NCBI GenBank assembly: GCA_013298265.1 | Contig: JAAFHE010000051.1 | Span: 1 to 11,682 of the forward strand | Length of the DNA: 11,682 nt | Reading direction: 5' to 3' | From: Lysobacterales bacterium | GTDB taxonomy: Bacteria; Pseudomonadota; Gammaproteobacteria; Xanthomonadales; Rhodanobacteraceae | Part shown: positions 1 through 6,362 of the stretch, piece after piece | Position numbering within the stretch: position 1 is the first letter of the stretch | Layout of the letters: each line of letters starts with the position of its first letter | The notes under the pieces: model-generated | Databases searched by the model: none | The model's input: the letters and a program-made list of their open reading frames with translations, nothing else | Told to the model about the DNA's origin: nothing | Program-made: the position numbers and the translations under genes

Positions 1-15
1 ATCGCCAAGCATTCA

Positions 16-45
16 GCCACCGCCTTGCGCGGTGGCTTTTTTTTT
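16..45 (+). terminator. Rho-independent terminator, target of the group IIC intron
   Basis: A perfect 8-bp stem (GCCACCGC at 16-23 with GCGGTGGC at 29-36, five-base loop) is followed by nine T residues at 37-45. This is a textbook intrinsic terminator for a gene whose coding part lies left of the window. The intron begins at the base right after the T-run. That fits the known preference of group IIC introns for the 3' side of terminator hairpins, where the T-run supplies IBS1. Confidence 0.93.
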
Positions 46-224
46 GTGCGCCCGGCAGGGCGCACCTGCTTGGAGGTGAAAGTCCTCTACTCGCCCGGCA
101 AGGGGAAGAGTTAGCGGAAGGCAAGGGCGCTGCGGGTGACCGGGCGTCCGGAGGAAGCCGGAAGCAAAACGCTGGCCTGACGAACAGGAAGCGGATACGA
201 GGCGACGCATCGGGATGAGGCAGC

Positions 225-230
225 AAAAAA
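225..230 (+). other. Candidate EBS1 of the intron
   Basis: A run of six A residues lies in the domain I region of the intron. It could pair with the T-run (37-45) that forms the 5' exon end, making it the natural candidate for exon-binding site 1. The complementarity is visible. The assignment to EBS1 is inferred, because the full domain I fold was not worked out. Confidence 0.5.
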
Positions 231-439
231 GGCCAAAGTCCACTACTTGCACGGACGATGCGGCGTATATCCGACAGGCATAAGCGGGAAGGCAGGTGCG
301 TCATACCCGGGGAGATCTCGCCTTGTGCCTGAAAGGGCAACGCGGTGACGCGGAGCGAGAAGTCAGCCGAGGCCATAGTAGGTGCGTGATGACCGAAGGG
401 CCGAACGTGAGAGACCGCGATTAGGACAGTCGAGACTCG

Positions 440-1837
440 ATGATCGTCAGCGATGCAGAAGCCCGCGCGAGCGGGGCCGCGGAGACGCAGACGGGACGGA
501 ATCCTGGAGGCGAGCCGTGTGGTGCGGAGACGAGCACGGCGGCGACTGAGCAAACGAAAGCGGAGTTGCCGCGATTGATGGAAGCGGTGGTCGAACGCAG
601 CAATCTGTGGTCGGCGTACCAGAAGGTGGTTCGCAATGCGGGGGCGCCGGGGGTGGATAACCTGCCGGTGAGCGCATTGAAGGATTGGCTGAAGGTGCAC
701 TGGCCAAGCGTGAAGGCAGCATTGCTGGAAGGCCGGTATCTGCCGGCGGCGGTACGAGCGGTGGCCATTCCCAAGCCTTCAGGCGGGGAACGGCTACTGG
801 GTATCCCGACGGTAGTGGACCGGCTGATCCAGCAGGCGCTGCTGCAAATCCTCCAACCGATCATCGACCCGACATTTTCCGAATCGAGCTACGGCTTCCG
901 GCCTGGGCGCAATGCGCATCAGGCGGTGCGAGCGACCCAGCGCTATGTGCAGGAGGGTCGCTCCTGGGTTGTGGATATTGATCTGGAGAAGTTTTTCGAC
1001 CGGGTGAACCACGACATTGTGATGTCGCGGGTAGCGCGGTACGTCGAGGATGGTCGGGTGCTCAAGTTGGTCCGACGTTATCTGGAAGCGGGACTGATGC
1101 GCGATGGGGTGATCGAGGCACGTGGCATGGGCACGCCGCAAGGCGGCCCGTTATCTCCACTGCTGTCGAACATCGTGTTGACGGACTGGGATCGCGAACT
1201 GGAGAGACGCGGACATGCGTTCTGTCGCTACGCCGACGACTGCAACATCTACGTCCGAAGCGAAATGGCGGCCAAGCGCGTGATGGCGAGCATGACAACG
1301 TTCCTTGAGGAACGTCTGTCCCTGCGCGTCAACGAGGCCAAGAGCGCGAGTGCTCGCCCCTGGGAACGCAAGTTCCTCGGGTACACGGTGACGCGGCACG
1401 ACGGTGTCACCCGTCTGCGCGTGGCGCGCGAAAGCGTCCTGCGTTTGACGGCGCACATCCGCGAGCTGATGCGCCGAGGGCGAGGAAGAAGCCTGCGCGT
1501 CACCATCGAAGCACTCAATCCGGTGCTGCGCGGGTGGGGCGGCTACTTCCAGCTCAGCGAGAACAAGCGGCTATGGAGGGAGATCGACGGCTGGCTACGG
1601 CGAAGGCTGCGCTGCCTGCTATGGCGGCAAGCCAAGACCCGCCAGCGTCGAACGCAATGGCTGCGCAAAGGTGGGCTATCGGAAGACCGCGCATGGCGCT
1701 CTGCCCGCAACGGACAAGGTCCGTGGTGGAACAGCGGCGCCAGTCACATGAACGCGGCCTTCCCGAAGGCCTTCTTCGATCGCCTGAAATTGGTCAGTCT
1801 GGTCGACCAAAACCGGCAACTTCAGCGTCACTCGTGA
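440..1837 (+). CDS. ltrA: Group II intron reverse transcriptase/maturase (class C)
   Basis: A 465-residue intron-encoded protein that assists splicing of the host intron and copies it back into DNA at new sites. Reverse transcriptase motifs appear in order: GIPTVVDRLIQQ at 121-132, SSYGFRPGRNAHQA at 149-162, VVDIDLEKFFDRV around 177-189 with the first catalytic Asp, GTPQGGPLSPLLSN at 231-244, and YADD at 264-267 with the paired catalytic Asps. The maturase X domain follows (KFLGYTV, then PVLRGWGGYF). The C-terminal segment WWNSGASHMNAAFPKAFFDRL is typical of class C proteins, and no HNH endonuclease domain follows. The stop codon runs into domain V. The first 46 residues are poorly conserved in style. 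Met47 (codon at 578) could be the true start, and neither start has a strong ribosome binding site. Confidence 0.95.
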   Translation: MIVSDAEARASGAAETQTGRNPGGEPCGAETSTAATEQTKAELPRLMEAVVERSNLWSAYQKVVRNAGAPGVDNLPVSALKDWLKVHWPSVKAALLEGRYLPAAVRAVAIPKPSGGERLLGIPTVVDRLIQQALLQILQPIIDPTFSESSYGFRPGRNAHQAVRATQRYVQEGRSWVVDIDLEKFFDRVNHDIVMSRVARYVEDGRVLKLVRRYLEAGLMRDGVIEARGMGTPQGGPLSPLLSNIVLTDWDRELERRGHAFCRYADDCNIYVRSEMAAKRVMASMTTFLEERLSLRVNEAKSASARPWERKFLGYTVTRHDGVTRLRVARESVLRLTAHIRELMRRGRGRSLRVTIEALNPVLRGWGGYFQLSENKRLWREIDGWLRRRLRCLLWRQAKTRQRRTQWLRKGGLSEDRAWRSARNGQGPWWNSGASHMNAAFPKAFFDRLKLVSLVDQNRQLQRHS

Positions 1838-1905
1838 ACCGCCGTATGCGGAACCGCATGTACGGTGGTGTGGGAGGGGGCCGGGCTGCCGGCTCCCTAC
1901 CCGAT
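1838..1905 (+). ncRNA. Intron domains V and VI with branch-point A
   Basis: Domain V: ACCGCCGT (1838-1845) pairs with ACGGTGGT (1862-1869). ATGCG (1846-1850) pairs with CGCAT (1855-1859) around a GAAC loop, leaving the expected two-base bulge GT at 1860-1861. Domain VI: GGG (1872-1874), A1875 and GGGGGCCGG (1876-1884) pair with CCGGCTCCC (1889-1897), T1898 and CCC (1900-1902), leaving A1899 unpaired. That bulged A is the branch point of splicing. The intact catalytic hairpin supports a live ribozyme. Confidence 0.88.
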
Positions 1906-2056
1906 TACGTCGCCGCGGCGCCTGCGGTGATTCGGTGCTGGCGGACGAGAGCCGCGATGCCGTCGTTGCAGCATGAAGTCCGCCGCGCGCAACAGGACGG
2001 CGTCTGGACGCCCTCGCGACGAGCGGGTGTGAGAAGCGGGCTAGTCCAACGGGCGC

Positions 2057-2084
2057 TTGTCGTGGTTGCGGTTTGTGCTAATTT
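2057..2084 (+). promoter_or_regulatory. Possible sigma70-type promoter of the secreted protein gene
   Basis: TTGTCG at 2057-2062 and TAATTT at 2079-2084 are separated by 16 bases, 38 bases before the start codon. The alternative -10 GCTAAT (2077-2082) is preceded by TG in an extended -10 arrangement. The match is only moderate. The rest of 1906-2056, the 3' exon side of the intron, shows no recognisable gene or site. Confidence 0.35.
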
Positions 2085-2121
2085 GTGGCCCAAGGTTTCC
2101 CCCGGCAGTGCGGAGGTCGTC

Positions 2122-2712
2122 ATGCGACCCTTTAACCTGCAATTGTCTGTGTTGGCCCTGGCTTGTGCTCTCCCGCTGCTGGCCACAGCGCAAACCGCCG
2201 CACCCGCGGCTGCGACGGCAAACGCCGAAGCCGAGATTGCCCTGGCCGTGGCCGATCTCGATCTCTACCAGCGCGGCCTGCAACTGGAAATCGAGTCGTT
2301 GCGAGAGGCGCAGCAGCGGCTGCAATCCGCCCGCGACGCCCGCGATGACGTTTCCGAAAGTACCGCCCTGCAACCGGTGCTCACGCGCGCGTACGAGCGC
2401 AACGCCGCCAAGTCGCTGAATGTCGATCTGCGCCGCTACCGCGAGGTCAAGCGTCAGTTCGGCGATATCCTCGTGCTTGGCGAATACATTGACCAGCTCA
2501 ACGCGCAGCTCGAACAGCTACACCAGAGCGGTATAAGTGCCAAGCAGCGTGCGGACCAGCGCAAGTCGATCGAGGAAGCACGCGCCAGGGCGGTCGATCC
2601 CTACGCCGTGCTCGATGTCGCGCTGCGCGACGCGCTCAAGCAGCGCGCCGACGCGCTTGTGCGACTGCGTATCAACAATCGTGATCTGGTGCAGGAATTG
2701 ACCAGCCGTTAG
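2122..2712 (+). CDS. Secreted coiled-coil protein of unknown function
   Basis: I do not recognise this 196-residue protein. The start is fixed by GGAGG at 2112-2116, five bases before ATG; the open frame runs further upstream but only through intron sequence. Residues 1-23 form a typical signal peptide: MR, a hydrophobic core, then ATA before Q24. An Ala-rich stretch follows (24-37). The rest is charged, helix-forming and rich in E, R, Q, L and A, with likely coiled coil around residues 38-75 (ESLREAQQRLQSARDARDD) and 125-165 (DQLNAQLEQLHQSG, then KQRADQRKSIEEARARA). There are no cysteines in the predicted mature part and no membrane segment after the signal peptide, so it is probably a soluble periplasmic protein. 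It stands alone: the intron lies upstream and the next gene converges on it. Confidence 0.85.
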   Translation: MRPFNLQLSVLALACALPLLATAQTAAPAAATANAEAEIALAVADLDLYQRGLQLEIESLREAQQRLQSARDARDDVSESTALQPVLTRAYERNAAKSLNVDLRRYREVKRQFGDILVLGEYIDQLNAQLEQLHQSGISAKQRADQRKSIEEARARAVDPYAVLDVALRDALKQRADALVRLRINNRDLVQELTSR

Positions 2713-2781
2713 CCGGCGGCTGTCAGGTCCGCCTATCGGGCCAGTCGCAAACTAGCGCGCTCGCAGGGCGTTCGTAGGGTC

Positions 2782-2800
2782 GCGCGCCAACCCGGCGCGC
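2782..2800. terminator. GC-rich hairpin between convergent genes
   Basis: GCGCGCC (2782-2788) and GGCGCGC (2794-2800) form a perfect 7-bp stem with an AACCC loop. Flanking GGG and CCC can extend it past a small internal loop. There is no T-run on either strand, so a terminator role is an inference from its place between two convergent genes. Confidence 0.35.
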
Positions 2801-2840
2801 TCCCCGCGTCGTTGCGTCGGCTGGTTCGACATGTGCGCAA

Positions 2841-2905
2841 CGCATGAGGCTCGTCCGTCCATGCGCGAATGGGTGGCACGGTGCGCCGATGTCGCGCCTC
2901 ATGCG
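2841..2905. repeat. Inverted repeat overlapping the EEP gene stop codon
   Basis: CGCATGAGGC at 2841-2850 is repeated in perfect inverted form (GCCTCATGCG) at 2896-2905, 45 bases apart. The right arm spans the EEP stop codon. The transcript of either convergent gene could fold here. It may act in termination or 3'-end protection, but there is no T-run. Confidence 0.45.
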
Positions 2906-3702
2906 GCGCGGCGCAGTTCGCGCAGCAGGCCTCGGGGCAAAGTCACGCTGGCAGCGACCGGCAGGTGGTCGGAGAACGCTTGCGGCAAAGTCCACAAGCT
3001 GTCGATCTGCAAACTTTCCGAAACCAGGATGTGGTCGATCGCACGGCGCGGACGCCAGCTCGGGAACGTCGGCGGCGGCGCCAACGGCGGAGTCAGCGAC
3101 GTGCGGCGATAGAGTTCGCGCAGCTCCGCGCTGTCGGCTGCACAGTTGAGATCACCCATCAGCACCGCGTGCGGCGCATCCGCGAGCAGTTCCGCGATGA
3201 AGCCGAGCTGGCGCATGCGCGCCTCCGGACCCAGCGAAAGGTGCGAAATCACGACCGTGAGTGCGTCGGCGCCCGCGCCGAAGCGAGCGAGCAGCGCGCC
3301 GCGGCCCGGAATGCGGCCCGGCAGTGGATGATCGATGACTTCGCTCGGTTCGATGCGGCTGATCAGGCCGTTCGCGGACTGTGCGAGACGCGAGACGCGC
3401 CGGTTCGGCTGGTGGCTCCAATACGGAAACCCGGCCGATTCGGCGATGTACTGGGTCTGATTGACGAAGCCGGAGCGCAGTGTCCCGGCATCGGCCTCCT
3501 GCAGGCCGACCACGTCGAAATCTTCGATCGATCGTGCGAGCGCGTCGAGATTCGCGCGCTTGCCGGGATGCGGCAGCCAGCTACGCGTGACGTAGTCGCT
3601 GTAACGGCCGACGCTGGCGCCGGCGACGATGTTGCAGCTAAGCAGGCGCAATCGCCCGAACTCATCGCCATCGCTAGGGTCGGTACCGGGCGGAACACTC
3701 AT
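2899..3702 (-). CDS. Endonuclease/exonuclease/phosphatase (EEP) family protein
   Basis: A 267-residue protein of the metal-dependent EEP fold shared by DNase I, AP endonucleases and phospholipid phosphatases. The whole active-site set is present: LSCNI with Asn24, LQE with Glu69 (metal ligand), ISHLSLG with His154, MGDLNC with Asp174 and Asn176, AIDH with Asp223 and His224, and FSDHLPV with Asp245 and His246 (general base). It should hydrolyse phosphodiester bonds, but the substrate cannot be read from the sequence. There is no signal peptide, so it is probably cytoplasmic. The ATG at 3700-3702 has only a weak AGG upstream; the conserved fold begins near residue 17, so the start is uncertain by a few codons. 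It lies downstream of the dsbA pair in the same direction, but a 139-base gap with a long hairpin suggests separate or attenuated expression. Confidence 0.88.
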   Translation of the reverse strand: MSVPPGTDPSDGDEFGRLRLLSCNIVAGASVGRYSDYVTRSWLPHPGKRANLDALARSIEDFDVVGLQEADAGTLRSGFVNQTQYIAESAGFPYWSHQPNRRVSRLAQSANGLISRIEPSEVIDHPLPGRIPGRGALLARFGAGADALTVVISHLSLGPEARMRQLGFIAELLADAPHAVLMGDLNCAADSAELRELYRRTSLTPPLAPPPTFPSWRPRRAIDHILVSESLQIDSLWTLPQAFSDHLPVAASVTLPRGLLRELRRAA

Positions 3703-3770
3703 CCATGCAGCCTATGCTGGGCGAGCCCGCTACCGCAAGCGACCTGGGTACGGAAAGCAGGGAAATGCGC

Positions 3771-3828
3771 TTGCGGGAGCGAGGCGCCCCATACGGCAAT
3801 CTGCCGTGTGTGCGCCTCACTCTCGCGG
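3771..3828. terminator. Very long hairpin between the dsbA-like gene and the EEP gene
   Basis: A nested stem: GCGGGAG (3773-3779) with CTCTCGC (3820-3826, one G-T pair), then GAGGCGC (3781-3787) with GCGCCTC (3812-3818), then CATACGGCA (3790-3798) with TGCCGTGTG (3802-3810, one G-T pair) around an ATC loop. G-T pairs at 3771-3772 with 3827-3828 extend it. About 23-25 paired positions are broken only by one- or two-base bulges. It lies just after the dsbA-like stop codon, which fits a terminator or 3'-end stabiliser for the redox operon. It also lies in the leader of the EEP gene. No long T-run follows on the minus strand, so Rho-independent termination is not certain. Confidence 0.6.
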
Positions 3829-3841
3829 CATCACTTCGAAG

Positions 3842-4507
3842 TCACTTCTTCTTGCCGGCGGCAAGTTCCTTGTCGACCAGCCACAGCGCCAGTTCGACGG
3901 CCTGAGGCTGTCCGCCTGCCGACGCCGAATCCAGGCGGTACTTGCCGTTGACGATGAGCGTCGGCGTGCTTTCGATCTGATAGGCCAGGGCGCGCTCGCG
4001 ACCCTGGGTCAGATTGCCCTCGACGACGAAGGACTGCGCTGTGCTGATGAAATTCTTTGGATCGACGCCGAATCCTGCGTAGAAGCCGGCAAAGTCTTCG
4101 ATCGTTCGCAGCGGCTTGTGGTCGCGATGCAGCGCGTCGAACATTGCCTGATGGGTCTTGTCCAGCACGCCCAGCGACTGCGCAGCGTAGAACGAACGCG
4201 CCATCGGTTCCCACGACGGATTGAACACGACCGGCATGTAGCTGAAAGTCACGCCCTTGGGCAGCTTGGACTTGAGCTGATCGGCATACGGCTGGAAGTG
4301 CGCGCAATGCGAGCAGGCGTACGAGAACACTTCGGTGACTTCGACCTTGCCCGCGGCCGGCGGCGTCGGTTTGGCCAGGACGATGTAGTGCTGGCCTTCC
4401 TTCCATTCGGTCTTGCCGGCGGTCGGGGCGGCAGCCTTGCCGTCGTTGGCGCCGCTGGCACTGGCGGCAAGCAGTCCGGCAAACAGGAACATCAAACGCT
4501 TCAGCAT
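3842..4507 (-). CDS. dsbA: DsbA-like thiol:disulfide interchange protein (CSHC active site)
   Basis: A 221-residue periplasmic oxidoreductase. Residues 1-20 are a signal peptide (hydrophobic core, then ASASGA). The thioredoxin part opens with VEVTEVFSYACSHC, giving the redox pair Cys65-Cys68; the helical insert follows, and the cis-proline loop STPT has Thr171-Pro172. These are hallmarks of the DsbA family, which oxidises pairs of cysteines in exported proteins and is reoxidised by DsbB. The active site is CSHC, not the CPHC of E. coli DsbA. The two central residues are known to set redox potential in this family, so its strength may differ. GGAG lies six bases before ATG. The gene begins 22 bases after the stop of a second dsbA-like gene, so the two are almost surely co-transcribed. 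The C-terminus ends in KKK. Confidence 0.93.
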   Translation of the reverse strand: MLKRLMFLFAGLLAASASGANDGKAAAPTAGKTEWKEGQHYIVLAKPTPPAAGKVEVTEVFSYACSHCAHFQPYADQLKSKLPKGVTFSYMPVVFNPSWEPMARSFYAAQSLGVLDKTHQAMFDALHRDHKPLRTIEDFAGFYAGFGVDPKNFISTAQSFVVEGNLTQGRERALAYQIESTPTLIVNGKYRLDSASAGGQPQAVELALWLVDKELAAGKKK

Positions 4508-4529
4508 GGTGATCTCCGGAGGACGGGCT

Positions 4530-5201
4530 TTATTTGGGGGCCACAGCTTCTTGTGCGACCAGATGCAGGATGATGGCTTCGAGGTTTTCCGAGCTGCCGG
4601 CGCTCTGGCCGTCGAGGCGGTACTTGCCGTTGATGACGAAGGTCGGCGTGGAATCCGCCAGCACCGCCTTGATGTAGGCGTCGGCCTTTTTCATCTTGGT
4701 ATTGACGGCGAAGGAGTTCGCTGCGCCGGTGAAGTCGGCGACCTTGACGCCGTACTTCTCGTAGAACGCCGCCACGTCCGCCAGCGTCGGTGCCGGACTC
4801 TTGAGCTTGCCGTTGACGACGACGGCGAGTGGTCCACCGCCCCAGATGGCAACGAACATGTCGTCGTGCGCCTTGTCGGCCACGCCGAGCGCCTGGGCGG
4901 CGAAGTACGCGCGCTGGAACAGCGGCCACTGCTCGCCCTGGTTCCACGAGGCCGGCACGTAACTCATTATCGCGTTCGCCGGCAGCTTGGCCTTGATGCT
5001 CTTGACCTTCGGCGCGATCGAGAAGCAGGCCGGGCAGCCGTAGGAAAATACTTCCGTGACTTCGATTTTGTCCGGCTGTGCGGTGAGCTGCGGCGGATCG
5101 ACCTTGAAATAGTGCTTGCCTTCCTCCCACGGTCCGCCCTGGGCAGACACGCTGGCGGCGGCGATGAGACCGACAAGACCTAGGGCGAGGCGCTGGAACA
5201 T
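4530..5201 (-). CDS. dsbA: DsbA-like thiol:disulfide interchange protein (CPAC active site)
   Basis: A 223-residue paralogue of the neighbouring DsbA. The start is placed at 5201 because AGGAG (minus strand, 5208-5212) lies six bases upstream and a signal peptide begins at once (MFQRLALGLVGLIAAASVSA, cleavage before Gln21). An in-frame ATG 63 bases upstream would bury the signal and is rejected. The redox motif is Cys56-Pro-Ala-Cys59 within VFSYGCPAC, and the cis-proline loop is STPT with Pro166. The motif is unusual: the helix-stabilising His of CPHC is replaced by Ala. Together the two genes form a tandem pair. Likely division of labour between them is inference. Confidence 0.93.
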   Translation of the reverse strand: MFQRLALGLVGLIAAASVSAQGGPWEEGKHYFKVDPPQLTAQPDKIEVTEVFSYGCPACFSIAPKVKSIKAKLPANAIMSYVPASWNQGEQWPLFQRAYFAAQALGVADKAHDDMFVAIWGGGPLAVVVNGKLKSPAPTLADVAAFYEKYGVKVADFTGAANSFAVNTKMKKADAYIKAVLADSTPTFVINGKYRLDGQSAGSSENLEAIILHLVAQEAVAPK

Positions 5202-5377
5202 CCGGATCTCCTGGTTGAAACACGGCCGTTGTGGGCCATTGCGGTCATTACGCGACCGAAGCATAGGCGGCTTGCGCTGCCCCGGGGCGGCTGATGGGCA
5301 CAGACACGCCGAGCCGGGGCGAGTTCACGCCGAACGGCGCGGACAGTGTCGGGTGTTCAAGCGCCGGCCAGACGACC

Positions 5378-6043
5378 TTACTTGGTGCTGGCTGTTGTCA
5401 CCGGTTTGGCCGTATGCAGGCCTTCGGCATACGAAGCGACCGCGACCACATCCTGTTCGGACAGGCGCTTGGCGATCTGCGGCATGATCTTGCCGCGCTC
5501 GTCGTTGCCCCAGGTTATCCCGCTCTGCCAGTCCTTGAGCTTGGCGACGAGGTAGTCGGTCCACTGGCCGGCGATCTGCGGGTAGCCGGAACCCGGATTG
5601 CCACGGCCTGACGGACCATGGCAGGACATGCAGGCCGGAACGCCTCGGGTCGCATCACCGACGCGCCAGAGCTGTTCGCCGCGCGCCTTGAGCGCCTGGT
5701 CGCCGTTGCCGGCGGTAGCCTGTTTGGTCGCGAAATGGGCGCCGAGGTCGTGCATGTCCTGTTCGGACAGGCCGGCCGCGAAACCGAGCATGATGGGGTT
5801 GTTGCGCTGGGCCGACTTGAACAGCGCGAGCTGCCGCGCGATGTAATCGGCCTGCTGTCCGGCGATCTTGGGGTATTGCTTGTCGCTGGAGTTGCCGTCG
5901 GAGCCGTGGCAGGCACCGCAGGCGGCGGCCTTGGATTCGCCGGCCTTGGCATCGCCGACGATGGCATGAGAAGCGGCAGTTTCTGCCTGGACCGAACCCA
6001 CTGCGAGCAAGCCCGCCAGAGCAACTACGCGCCGAAAACTCAT
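5378..6043 (-). CDS. Diheme cytochrome c4
   Basis: A 221-residue periplasmic electron carrier with two haem c groups. The signal peptide is residues 1-20 (ending SVQA, then Glu21). Two homologous halves each carry a CXXCH site: CGACH at 42-46 and CMSCH at 138-142. Likely axial methionines are Met85 (NNPIM) and Met187 (GKIM). Paired YPKIAGQ and YPQIAGQ segments are typical of c4. Family members pass electrons from the bc1 complex to terminal oxidases. The start at 6043 is chosen because GGAG lies nine bases upstream and the signal peptide begins there; a longer frame from 6148 would cross the promoter. A 176-base gap separates it from the dsbA pair, so these may share a transcript or have their own promoter. 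The c4-dsbA link is a common order in gammaproteobacteria. Confidence 0.95.
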   Translation of the reverse strand: MSFRRVVALAGLLAVGSVQAETAASHAIVGDAKAGESKAAACGACHGSDGNSSDKQYPKIAGQQADYIARQLALFKSAQRNNPIMLGFAAGLSEQDMHDLGAHFATKQATAGNGDQALKARGEQLWRVGDATRGVPACMSCHGPSGRGNPGSGYPQIAGQWTDYLVAKLKDWQSGITWGNDERGKIMPQIAKRLSEQDVVAVASYAEGLHTAKPVTTASTK

Positions 6044-6120
6044 TACACTCGACTCCACATAGGCTGAAAACGTGGCCGTCCCCGGCAGATTCGCTCTCGC
6101 GGGGGGCAGAAAACCGCCGA

Positions 6121-6148
6121 ATTGTACCAGCGCCCCCCAAGTGGTCAA
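6121..6148 (-). promoter_or_regulatory. Sigma70-type promoter of the cytochrome c4 gene
   Basis: On the minus strand TTGACC (6143-6148) and TACAAT (6121-6126) are spaced by 16 bases. Both hexamers differ from consensus at one position. Transcription would begin near 6114, leaving a leader of about 70 bases before the cytochrome ATG. This is the strongest promoter-like sequence in the window and probably drives the redox cluster. Confidence 0.72.
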
Positions 6149-6170
6149 ACGTTCGGAGAGATCACCAGCG

Positions 6171-6270
6171 GCATTGGCACCATCGTTCCTTTGCCCTTCG
6201 CCAGATCTCCGTTGGCAGAGACTGCCGCCAGCATTGGCACGTCAGCTTCGGTACCGTGCAACAGATCTCC
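6171..6270 (+). repeat. Two sequence blocks repeated at 60-base spacing
   Basis: GCATTGGCAC occurs at 6171-6180 and 6231-6240, and CAGATCTCC at 6202-6210 and 6262-6270. Both pairs are exactly 60 bases apart, while the sequence between them is not conserved. This could be a decayed tandem duplication or two copies of a binding site. Confidence 0.45.
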
Positions 6271-6278
6271 ACAACCCT

Positions 6279-6299
6279 GGCCAACGCGTAGCGTTGGCC
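6279..6299. repeat. Perfect dyad (first of two)
   Basis: GGCCAACGC (6279-6287) and GCGTTGGCC (6291-6299) form a perfect 9-bp inverted repeat around GTA. A second dyad starts at the next base. It lies 64 bases before the engB start codon. No T-run follows on either strand, so it may be an operator or RNA structure more than a terminator. Confidence 0.6.
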
Positions 6300-6320
6300 G
6301 CCCCCTTAACTTAAGGGGGC
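6300..6320. repeat. Perfect dyad (second of two)
   Basis: GCCCCCTTAA (6300-6309) and TTAAGGGGGC (6311-6320) are perfect inverted copies around a single C. As RNA it would form an 8-bp stem with an AACTT loop. The single-base centre and its position 43 bases before the engB ATG suit a dimeric protein-binding site, but no regulator can be named. Confidence 0.6.
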
Positions 6321-6362
6321 TCCAAGAGCCGAAACACTTTCGATCCTGAGAATCTTCCTCAT

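Larger units (their letters stand above)
46..1905 (+). mobile_element. Complete group IIC (bacterial class C) intron
   Basis: The 5' end reads GTGCG, matching the group II consensus, and folds at once into a perfect stem (GTGCGCCC at 46-53, GGCA loop, GGGCGCAC at 58-65). The ribozyme part before the ORF covers about 46-439, the maturase ORF lies at 440-1837, and domains V and VI follow at 1838-1902. The 3' end is placed at 1905 (CCCGAT) because the bulged branch-point A at 1899 then sits seven bases from the end, as is usual. Class C is supported by the terminator target, the one-base-adjacent insertion after the T-run, and a maturase lacking an endonuclease domain. The inserted length is about 1.86 kb, normal for ORF-bearing IIC introns. 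All visible parts look intact, so the intron is probably functional or was until recently. The exact 3' boundary could be off by a few bases. Confidence 0.92.
6044..6362. other. Divergent intergenic region between cytochrome c4 and engB
   Basis: This 319-base stretch holds no gene that I can support. It contains the promoter of the cytochrome gene (6121-6148), two short sequence blocks repeated 60 bases apart (6171-6270), and two abutting perfect dyads (6279-6320). The last 40 bases before engB show no good -10/-35 pair and only a weak TGAGA-type ribosome binding site. Confidence 0.7.

Noticed and set aside
1534..2121. An upstream extension of the secreted protein frame into the intron
   Set aside because: The frame is open only by chance through intron and maturase sequence. 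The signal peptide and ribosome binding site place the start at 2122.
2869..4573. Plus-strand open frames of over 300 codons across the EEP and dsbA-like genes
   Set aside because: They oppose genes with complete active-site motifs and show no recognisable domain.
5202..5264. An earlier ATG for the CPAC DsbA-like protein
   Set aside because: It would place 21 mostly polar residues ahead of a clear signal peptide, and the ribosome binding site is at 5208-5212.
6044..6148. An earlier ATG for cytochrome c4
   Set aside because: It would overlap the TTGACC/TACAAT promoter and bury the signal peptide.
6150..6362. A small RNA of the Spot 42 / ErsA kind upstream of engB
   Set aside because: Those RNAs lie between polA and engB. 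Here engB is preceded by divergent cytochrome c4, and neither dyad has the T-run needed for an sRNA terminator.
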